A stretch of 64,000 nucleotides of DNA from Pandoraea anapnoica (GTDB lineage: Bacteria; Pseudomonadota; Gammaproteobacteria; Burkholderiales; Burkholderiaceae): contig NZ_CABPSP010000014.1 of NCBI RefSeq assembly GCF_902459765.1, positions 124,001-188,000 of the forward strand, in the 5' to 3' direction. Made by a program: the position numbers and the translations under genes. Below the pieces are notes generated by a model, which worked only from the letters and a program-made list of their open reading frames with translations, searched no databases and was not told where the DNA came from. Shown piece after piece: positions 26,601 through 32,970 of this stretch (positions are counted from its first letter, which is position 1; each line of letters begins with the position of its first letter).

Positions 26601-28583
26601 GCAGTGGAACGTCTGTGGACGCAATTGCACGACCTGCTGGCGCAGTTGTGTGCGTCGCAGACATCGGGCGCATTGCGCGTTGCGGATATTGTCTTGCACG
26701 ACGCCGACACCGCGTGGCCGACGCAGCGCGGACCGCGCCGGACGTTCGATGTCACGACGACCGTCGACCGGACGATTGCCGCCTTCGCGAGCTCGCAACC
26801 AGATGCCATCGCCGTCACCGATGGCGAGCACTCGCTGACCTACGCGGAACTCGACGCGCAGGCGAACCGTGTGGCGCACGCGCTGCTGCGCCGGGGTGTG
26901 GTGGCTGAGGACCGTGTCGGCATTGCGCTGACGCGTCGCGTCGAACTGATCGTCGCCATTCTCGGGGTGCTCAAGGCGGGCGCGGCCTACGTGCCGCTCG
27001 ATCCCGCGTATCCGGATGAGCGCCTCGGCTATGTCGTGCAGGACGCCGACATCAAGGTCGTGGTGACGGACGCCGCGCTCGGCGCACCCGTGTGGTTGCC
27101 GAAGGACAGCGTGAGCATCGATGCGCTGTCGCGCGATGTGACGCTGCCGACCACGTCCCCCGAAGTGCGTATTCACGTCGACCAATTGGCGTATGTGATC
27201 TACACGTCCGGTTCGACGGGCAGGCCGAAGGGTGTTCAGGTCGCGCATCGTCAGTTGATGCGTCTGCTGCATTCGACGGAGGACTGGTTCGGTTTCGGTC
27301 CGGACGACGTCTGGACGATGTTCCACTCGTATGCGTTCGACGTATCGGTGTGGGAAATCTTCGGCGCGTTGTCGCATGGCGGGCGGCTGGTCGTTGTGCC
27401 GTATTACACGAGCCGCGAACCGCAGGCGCTGTGGGCGATGATCGAGCAGCAACGGGTGACGGTGCTGTGTCAGACACCGTCCGCGTTCTACCAGATTCTT
27501 GCGGCCTTACCGACAGACGCTTCACAGACCACGCTGCGCCACATCGTGCTCGCGGGCGAAGCGCTCACACCGCGCCGGCTTGCGCCGTGGTGGTCGCACT
27601 TTGGCACGCAAACCCGCGTCATCAACATGTACGGGCCGACAGAGACGACCGTCTATGTGAGCTACGGCGTTGTGACACCGGAGGCGGCCGAGGCCGGTAT
27701 CGGTCAGTCGCCGATTGGCGAGGCACTGCCGGATATCGGATGGCGCGTGCTCGACGCGTCGCTTGCAGAAGTGCCGATGGGCGTGCCGGGCGATCTGTAT
27801 GTCGGTGGCGATGGGTTGGCGCGCGGCTATCTGGGACGTCCGGCGCTGAGCGCCGAGCGCTTCGTCCCCGATCCGTGGGGGCCTGCCGGTGCGCGCATGT
27901 ATCAGACGGGCGACCGTGTGCGACGTCTGCCGGACGGCACGCTCGATTACCTCGGGCGTGGCGATCAGCAGGTCAAGTTGCGGGGCTTTCGCATCGAGCC
28001 GGGCGAGATCGAGGCGCAGTTGCTGGCGCACGCGGAGGTCAGCGATGCCACCGTGCTGGTGCGAGGTGAGGGTGCCGACGAACAACTGGTGGCGTACGTC
28101 GTCTCCAGTGCCGATGACGACGCGCTGTGGGAGCGTCTGCGCGAGCATCTCGCCACGCGCGTGCCGGTGTTCATGATGCCGGGCCATTGGCTGCGCCTGG
28201 ACGCGTTGCCGCTCACACCGAACGGCAAGCTTGACCGTCGTGCGCTGCCTGCACCGCAGGCGGCTGCCGCGCGGTTTGTCCCGCCGGAAGTTGGTGTGGA
28301 GACGGATGTCGCTCAGGTCTGGCAGGCAGTGCTCGGTGTCGAGCGCGTGGGGCGTCACGACAACTTTTTCGCACTGGGCGGCCACTCGCTGCTGGCGACG
28401 CAGATGGTGGCGCGCCTGCAAGCGGCGTCGGGGCGCCCGGTCGCGTTGCGTCAGTTGTTCGAGACGCCGGTGCTGTCGGACTTCTGCGCCGCATGGGCGG
28501 CTGCCGCGCCTGCCGCGCTCGATGTGCAGACGCGCAACGCGCTGGACGATCTGCTCGGCGATCTGGAGGCCGACGCAGCTTGA
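20634..28583 (+). CDS. NRPS 2: C-A(OH-Orn)-T-E, C-A(unassigned)-T
   Basis: A 2649-residue two-module synthetase. Module 4: C (HHLISDGGS, ~188, with Gly replacing the usual Trp), A (SFDGAHERW; code DGEASGGVTK, almost identical to module 1), T (GGDS, ~1071), E (HHIAVDGVSW ~1256, EGHGRDD, NYLGR), so a D-configured hydroxyornithine. Module 5: C of the D-donor type (YPLSPMQQG; HHVLLDGWS ~1724), A (code DVWCVAMVYK, not one I can assign; the surrounding sequence is close to the Thr domain of module 3), T (GGHS ~2583). ATG 20634 is backed by GGAGG at 20623-20627 and overlaps NRPS 1 by 23 bases, so translation is coupled. Confidence 0.95.
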   Translation: MGKLSMADTKDDIQTTLARLAPTQRQAMIALLERKGVDVREHLPLDGWVSRAQGQDGERAAASFAQQRMWTLLQLDERHDTYHITGAVQLDGDLDAAALAQAFAAAVARHAALRTTFDVSDGKLMQHVHARVDVPLEILPLGAGAIELDVRDAVADVNRRAFDLALGPLVRTTLLRVTPTRHVLVLTMHHLISDGGSLDVLIGEIARDYAIVRNGQTPATQTLGPTYGDYAIWQRLRLGGEALTGQLDYWATQLADADDLLALPLDRHRPAQRDAEGGRVAFTLPAPLTERVRALARDARTTPFAVLLASFQALLARYAAGQSDEETDASTVDVRVGVPVSHRSRTALERVVGCFVNTVVVRARVDLSAGFDALLAQVRDTLLDAQRHADVPFEQVVERLAPARSLSHSPLFQVMVNHQRRHAASALQLPGVTATVLDGETTQAKFDLDLGIVESPDGTLGGGLGYACDVISSQTAQRICTHWQTLLTALVSQTGAPLQDLPLAGADELSAIRRWGSPANDDGAGTNDTRLLPDMIADHAARCPDAVAVECDGDVLTYGELLRRADTLAVRLLTHGLTSEARVGVWLPRSTDVFVAMLAALRAGGAYVPLDVDHPAERVAELCADAGIALVITDTQGLARVPPDVAALNIAGADSSATTAVLPALHPAQLAYVIFTSGSTGRPKGVAVSHGPIAMHCLAIARLFGMTQDFRELHVASLSFDGAHERWLTLLSQGACVVLRGPRQWTPEEICEQIVRRRVTNAGLPTALLRHVAQWVEAHPDAVPPGLIYSCGGEALSRDTLALVMRTLQPVRLLNGYGPTETVVTPVNWTVHAGMQSPTPYAPIGSLVGERRAYVLDKRLQPVPVGVSGELYLGGAGVARGYLARPGQSAERFVPDPWGRPGTRMYRTGDRVRWLDDGTLEYLGRRDQQLKVRGFRIEPGEVEAQLLAETGVREAVVGTAQGPAGVQLVAHVSATPPDGVDAAGFGEQLRQALAARLPAYLVPAQILVLDALPKLVNGKLDRKRLPEPVWQSASAEAPRAGAEADLAAIWTQLLGTAQVGRADNFFSLGGDSIIALQLVSRARAADWRITVRDVFRHQTLAELAAVATPAQTSAGAVAQTATGEASEIPLLPIQSWFFGEPVAQRDHWNQWVQVDVRDAGRPLDGDTLCEALQAVAEHHEALKMRYVQNDDGWQQQRASSGASLVALDIVDAADEVQALAAAERAQRGLSLANGPLLRAVLVNLTGGRQRLLLVCHHIAVDGVSWRVLLGDLQRALAQSEAGQPVTLADNGTSYGAWATYWRDWASSSEAEQEATFWTDALQGAHNTLPIDATPAEGDRQADAAEVTVALDASATRRLLDAANDRARLPELLVAALAQAVGEWTGAGRVALCVEGHGRDDVPGTEAFDLTRTLGWFTSVYPLAVDVSASPRETLFALKRMWRAVPRAGLGFGALRYQGSDAVREAMAALPRGRITFNYLGRVDAGFGEGRFAPSDASAGAARDACAPLGNWLSVDGAIANGCLRLYWRFSRKRFHEATIAAVAARMQTALGTLVESSVNAQVTSAADFPLAGLTEAALADLPVSAADLEDAYPLSPMQQGMVFHARLAPDSASYINQLQIRLEGLQADAFAAAWQAAVKRHPILRTSFVWRDGAPPLQLVHREVPQALRLLDWRERVAQQGAGVLTELAQQERAQGFDLGVAPLQRVALVRVDDDAWQLIWTLHHVLLDGWSSAQLIGEILQAYLSGTPAVEGTAPRFRDYIAWLEEHAPQDGESFWRERLAAFESPTQLHETVLRTTAPAHGHGERTFRVDATSAQAWQRAARSRRLTVNTLVQGAWTLLLQRYTGKRDVCFGVTVSGRPAELPAAERMMGLFINTLPVVQGPSPSEGLDDWLHRLQEDNLALREAESTPLYDIQRWVGWPGQALFDSLIVFENYPVDRALRAQGAQTLRFGDIVNVESTHYPLTIGIASGETIDVRMSYDRQYFDDGAVERLWTQLHDLLAQLCASQTSGALRVADIVLHDADTAWPTQRGPRRTFDVTTTVDRTIAAFASSQPDAIAVTDGEHSLTYAELDAQANRVAHALLRRGVVAEDRVGIALTRRVELIVAILGVLKAGAAYVPLDPAYPDERLGYVVQDADIKVVVTDAALGAPVWLPKDSVSIDALSRDVTLPTTSPEVRIHVDQLAYVIYTSGSTGRPKGVQVAHRQLMRLLHSTEDWFGFGPDDVWTMFHSYAFDVSVWEIFGALSHGGRLVVVPYYTSREPQALWAMIEQQRVTVLCQTPSAFYQILAALPTDASQTTLRHIVLAGEALTPRRLAPWWSHFGTQTRVINMYGPTETTVYVSYGVVTPEAAEAGIGQSPIGEALPDIGWRVLDASLAEVPMGVPGDLYVGGDGLARGYLGRPALSAERFVPDPWGPAGARMYQTGDRVRRLPDGTLDYLGRGDQQVKLRGFRIEPGEIEAQLLAHAEVSDATVLVRGEGADEQLVAYVVSSADDDALWERLREHLATRVPVFMMPGHWLRLDALPLTPNGKLDRRALPAPQAAAARFVPPEVGVETDVAQVWQAVLGVERVGRHDNFFALGGHSLLATQMVARLQAASGRPVALRQLFETPVLSDFCAAWAAAAPAALDVQTRNALDDLLGDLEADAA

Positions 28584-28683
28584 AGGGCTAAGGCTTGGCG
28601 TCGCGCATGCTCGCTTGCCGAGTCATGTGCAACGCGAGGCCATCTCCAATCGATTTCTGGTGGTTCGATAGAAGGATCTCACG

Positions 28684-31600
28684 ATGTCTCTCGCCAATTC
28701 GGCCAACGTGGCCAATGTCCCCAAGGCTGACGACTCGGCATTGATGCGACGCTTCCTTGCCTTGCCGGGCGACAAGCGTCGCGTGTTTCAGTTGCGTGCG
28801 CGCGAGCAGGGCGTCGATCTGGCCAGTCTGCCGATTCCCGGCGGGCTGCGTGACGGGGCCGATGCGCCGCTGTCGTACGCTCAGCAACGCCTGTGGGTCG
28901 TGGAGCAACTGCATCCGGGCACGGGCGCGTACAACATTCCGTCCGCTGTGCGGCTGAAAGGGACGCTGAACGTTGTAGCGCTGTCGCAGGCGTTCGCGGC
29001 CATCGTCGCGCGGCATGAAGCGCTGCGCACCAGCTTTCACGAAGGGCCGAACGGCGCCGTGCAGCGTGTGCATGACGACGTGCCGTTTTCCATCGACTAC
29101 GAAGACTGGGAAAGCGACGGCACGCGCCTTGCCGATCAGGACGCGCGCGTGCAAGCGTGCGCGCGTGACGAGGCGGTACGTCCCTTCGCACTGGACGTTG
29201 CGCCGTTGATGCGCGCGCGACTGATGCGTGTGGCGGCCGACGAACACGTGCTGCTGCTCACGTTGCATCACATCGTGGCGGATGCCTGGTCGATGACACG
29301 TCTGATCGAGGAGTGCACGCGTGGCTACGCCCAATTCGCCGGAGCGGTGACTCACGTTGCGCCGCTGCCCGCGTTGCCTGTGCAGTACGCCGACTACGCC
29401 ATCTGGCAACGTGGCTGGCTCGAAGCCGGTGAACTGGACCGGCAACTGACCTACTGGCGTGCGCAGCTTGGCGACGAACATCCTGTGTTGCCGTTAGCGA
29501 CGGATCGCCCGCGTCCGGCAGTGCCGAGCGGACGCGGCGCGACGTATGTCATGCAAGCCGACGCAACGCTCACCGCGGGGCTACGTGAGTTGGCGCGCAC
29601 TCACGACACCACGCTCTACACCGTCTTGCTCGCGGCGTATGGCGTGTGGTTGGGGCGCATTGCCGGTGTACGCAGCGTCTGCGTTGGCGTGCCGGTGGCC
29701 GGGCGCGCAAAGCTGGAGACGGAGCCGCTGATCGGCTTCTTCGTCAACACGCAGGTGATGCGTGTGCCGCTTGATCCGAAAACATCCTTCGGCGGGCTTG
29801 TCGCGACGATGCGCGCGCGGGCCATTGAAGCGCAAGCGCATGCCGATGTGCCGTTCGACAAGCTTGTGGAAGCGTTGCAACCGGCACGCGACGCGTCCGT
29901 CAACGCACTGTTTCAGGCGAAGTTCAATCACGAGATTGCGCGCGACGCCGTGCCGGAGATGGCCGGTCTTCGGATCGAGCCGGTGGTCGTCGCCGGACAA
30001 AGCTCGCACTTCGATCTCTCGCTCGATACGCTGGAGCGCGGTGACACGTTGCAGATCGCGCTGACCTACGCCACGGACCTGTTCGATGCAACGACCGTCG
30101 AGCCGTTGGCGCGTGCACTGCTCCGTCTGCTAACGCAACTGACGCAAGCCCCGGACAACCGCCTCGCTGATATCGCGCTGAGCGCCGACGTGCCGGTCAC
30201 GGCCGACGGTGAGCGGCGCGTGTGGGACACGCGCGACTGGATGGAGACATGGGCGTCGCGTGTCGCTCAGCAGGGCGATGCGCTTGCTGTCGAGGGCGGC
30301 GACGGCGCGTGGTCGCGTCGCACGCTCGACGCACATGCCAATCGCGTGGCCCACGCGCTCGCGACGCAGGGCGTCGGTGCGGAGGATCGCGTTGCGTTGC
30401 TGATGCCGCGCAGCGCCGGTTGGGTCGCCGCGATGCTTGGTGTGTGGAAGCTGGGGGCGGCTTACGTGCCGCTGGACCCGACGCAGCCGTGCGCACGTCT
30501 CGCACAGCTGATCGCGGCGAGTGGTGCAAAGACACTGATTGTCGCGCCAGATGTTGCAGCGCTCCCTCAGGTCGACGGCTGCCAGACGCTGGCCATCGCC
30601 GATGTGCTGGCGGGAGACGAGGTGCGTTCCGTCAGTCGCGACGTGCATCCTGCGCAGGCGGCTTACGTCATCTACACGTCGGGGTCCACTGGACAGCCGA
30701 AGGGGGTCGTGGTGAGCCGGGGAGCGTTGCACAACTATGTGCAGGGCGTGGCGTCCAGACTGCACGATCTCCCGGAAGACGCTGGGATGGCGATGGTCTC
30801 GACCGTCGCAGCCGACCTTGGGCACACGGTGCTGTTCGGCGCGCTCGCAATGGGGCGGCCACTCCATCTCATGCCGCAGGAGGATGCCTTCGACGCGGGA
30901 CGCTTCGCCGAGTGGATGCGTGTACGCCGCATCGGGGCGACGAAGATCGTGCCGAGCCATCTGAAGGGACTGATGCTGGCCGCAGGACCGGACGTTCTGC
31001 CGGGCGACTGGCTGATCGTAGGCGGGGAAGCGGCAGATGCCGAGTTGCTGACGTTGCTTCACACCCATCGTCCGTCGCTGCGTGTGCTCAATCACTACGG
31101 ACCGACCGAAACCACCGTGGGCGTGCTCACTCACCGCGCGGCATCGAGCGATGCGCTGCTGCCTGTGGGCCTGCCGTTGCCGAACGTGAGTGCCTACGTA
31201 CTCGACGACGATCTCAATGCGGTACCGCCGGGCGTGAACGGCGAGCTTTACATCGGGGGTGTCGCGCTCGCACGCGGCTATCTCGGTGAGCCGGGCAAGA
31301 CGGCGGAGCGTTTCGTGCCGGATCCGTGGCGTCCCGGCGCGAGGATGTATCGCACGGGCGACCGTGTGAAGCGACGCGCAGACGGTGAAATCGTCTATCT
31401 CGGACGCGCCGACGATCAGGTGAAAATTCGCGGCTATCGCGTGGAACCGGGCGAGGTGGCGCATGCGCTGCGTGCGCTGGACGGTGTGCAGGATGCCATC
31501 GTCCTCGTGGAGCGCGACGCGCGCGGGCAATCGCAATTGCTCGGCGGCTACACGGGGGAGCTGACTGAGGCTGAAGCGAAGGCAGCGCTCACCTCGGCGT

Positions 31601-32880
31601 TGCCGTCGGCCTGGGTGCCGTCGCGGATCGTGCGTCTGGCTGCACTACCGCTTACGGCGAACGGCAAAGTGGATCGTCGCGCGTTGCTGGCAGCGATGTC
31701 GACCGACGCGTCCGTTGGGGACGCGAAGGCGCAGGCCGAACCTTCAGGCGAGATGGGCGCGCTCGAAGCGCGTATCGCTGACGTCTGGAAGTCGGTCCTC
31801 AAGACGGAGCAGGTGGGCCGCGACGCGAACTTCTTCGAGATCGGCGGCGATTCGATTCTTGCGTTGCAGGTGATTGCGCGGCTCAAACGCGGGACGCCAC
31901 CGCTCAAGGTCAGTCTGCGCGAACTGATGCAGCACGGCACGGTGGCGCGCCTTGCCGCCGCGCTCACGCCTTCGGAGCCTGCGCCATCGGCCGGTGGCGA
32001 CCTGCTGGTGCGGTTGAACGCCAGCAAGTCGTCGGCGCCCGCGCTGTTTTGCGTTCACCCGGCGGTGGGCACCGTCTTCGACTATCGTCCGCTTGCGCAG
32101 GCACTGGCCGACGAACGTCCGGTGATCGGCATTCAGTCGCGCATGCTGATCGATCCGGCATGGTCAGATACGTCGCTCGACGAAATGGCGGGGCGATATG
32201 TCGACGCCGTGCGTGCGGTACAACCGAGCGGGCCGTACCACCTGCTCGGCTGGTCGCTCGGTGGACCGATTGCGATGGCGATGGCCGAGCGTCTGCGTGC
32301 CAGCGGTCAGACGGTCGCGTTCCTCGGGCTGGCGGACACGTTCGTGCCAGCGCAACAAGGCGATGCGCCACCCGTCGCATCGTCGCGCGACTGGACGGGC
32401 GATCTGCTCGACTATCTCGTCACGATCCTGCCACAGGTCGATGCGACGAAGCTGCGCGCGTCGCTCGCACCGTACGCCGGGAAGCCGCTGGATGAGGGCG
32501 TACTGGCGGTCGCCGTCGATGCTGCATTGACGATGCAGGGGCAGGGCGGTGCGCGGGCGGCCGCTGCGGGTGATTACGCGTCGCTCGGTCGCGACGAACT
32601 CGCGCGCATGTTCAGGGTGACGGCGCACTTGCGCGCATTGGCGGACGCGCATCGTCTGCGTCCGGCCGTAGTGCCCGTGCATGCGTGGTGGGTCGAGCGA
32701 CGTGGGTCGGACGACCGCGAGCGGCTGGCGCGCGCGATGGGCGCAGCGCCGGTGTACGAGGGCACGGTCGCGTCGAGTCATATGCAACTGCCTCGCACGA
32801 AAGCGTGGATCGACGATGTCGCTCGGGCTGTGCGAGACGTGGGCGAAGTGAGTACTACCGGGGTGAGCGTCGCCGCGTGA
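28684..32880 (+). CDS. NRPS 3: C-A(Asp)-T-TE, terminal module
   Basis: A 1398-residue terminal synthetase. C domain with LSYAQQRLW and HHIVADAWS (~195); A domain with IYTSGSTGQPKG (~664) and code DLTKIGHVGK, the Asp code; T domain FFEIGGDSI (~1055); type I thioesterase with GWSLGG (~1190) that releases the peptide by hydrolysis or cyclisation. The A domain is strikingly similar to that of module 2 in NRPS 1, which suggests an internal duplication. GAAGGA at 28671-28676 supports ATG 28684. It is separated from NRPS 2 by 100 bases with no visible promoter and is followed by a strong terminator. Confidence 0.95.
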   Translation: MSLANSANVANVPKADDSALMRRFLALPGDKRRVFQLRAREQGVDLASLPIPGGLRDGADAPLSYAQQRLWVVEQLHPGTGAYNIPSAVRLKGTLNVVALSQAFAAIVARHEALRTSFHEGPNGAVQRVHDDVPFSIDYEDWESDGTRLADQDARVQACARDEAVRPFALDVAPLMRARLMRVAADEHVLLLTLHHIVADAWSMTRLIEECTRGYAQFAGAVTHVAPLPALPVQYADYAIWQRGWLEAGELDRQLTYWRAQLGDEHPVLPLATDRPRPAVPSGRGATYVMQADATLTAGLRELARTHDTTLYTVLLAAYGVWLGRIAGVRSVCVGVPVAGRAKLETEPLIGFFVNTQVMRVPLDPKTSFGGLVATMRARAIEAQAHADVPFDKLVEALQPARDASVNALFQAKFNHEIARDAVPEMAGLRIEPVVVAGQSSHFDLSLDTLERGDTLQIALTYATDLFDATTVEPLARALLRLLTQLTQAPDNRLADIALSADVPVTADGERRVWDTRDWMETWASRVAQQGDALAVEGGDGAWSRRTLDAHANRVAHALATQGVGAEDRVALLMPRSAGWVAAMLGVWKLGAAYVPLDPTQPCARLAQLIAASGAKTLIVAPDVAALPQVDGCQTLAIADVLAGDEVRSVSRDVHPAQAAYVIYTSGSTGQPKGVVVSRGALHNYVQGVASRLHDLPEDAGMAMVSTVAADLGHTVLFGALAMGRPLHLMPQEDAFDAGRFAEWMRVRRIGATKIVPSHLKGLMLAAGPDVLPGDWLIVGGEAADAELLTLLHTHRPSLRVLNHYGPTETTVGVLTHRAASSDALLPVGLPLPNVSAYVLDDDLNAVPPGVNGELYIGGVALARGYLGEPGKTAERFVPDPWRPGARMYRTGDRVKRRADGEIVYLGRADDQVKIRGYRVEPGEVAHALRALDGVQDAIVLVERDARGQSQLLGGYTGELTEAEAKAALTSALPSAWVPSRIVRLAALPLTANGKVDRRALLAAMSTDASVGDAKAQAEPSGEMGALEARIADVWKSVLKTEQVGRDANFFEIGGDSILALQVIARLKRGTPPLKVSLRELMQHGTVARLAAALTPSEPAPSAGGDLLVRLNASKSSAPALFCVHPAVGTVFDYRPLAQALADERPVIGIQSRMLIDPAWSDTSLDEMAGRYVDAVRAVQPSGPYHLLGWSLGGPIAMAMAERLRASGQTVAFLGLADTFVPAQQGDAPPVASSRDWTGDLLDYLVTILPQVDATKLRASLAPYAGKPLDEGVLAVAVDAALTMQGQGGARAAAAGDYASLGRDELARMFRVTAHLRALADAHRLRPAVVPVHAWWVERRGSDDRERLARAMGAAPVYEGTVASSHMQLPRTKAWIDDVARAVRDVGEVSTTGVSVAA

Positions 32881-32910
32881 CATTGCGGCGACGGAGATTG
32901 CGCTCGAAAC

Positions 32911-32946
32911 AAAAAAGCGAGGCCGATTCATCGGCCTCGTGTTTTT
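32911..32946. terminator. Bidirectional intrinsic terminator after the NRPS operon
   Basis: A perfect 9-bp stem (CGAGGCCGA at 32918-32926, TCGGCCTCG at 32931-32939) with a 4-base loop, an A6 run on one side and a T5 run on the other. It separates the NRPS operon (+) from the convergent receptor gene (-). Confidence 0.9.
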
Positions 32947-32970
32947 ACGACATTTCAGACGTCCAATGAC

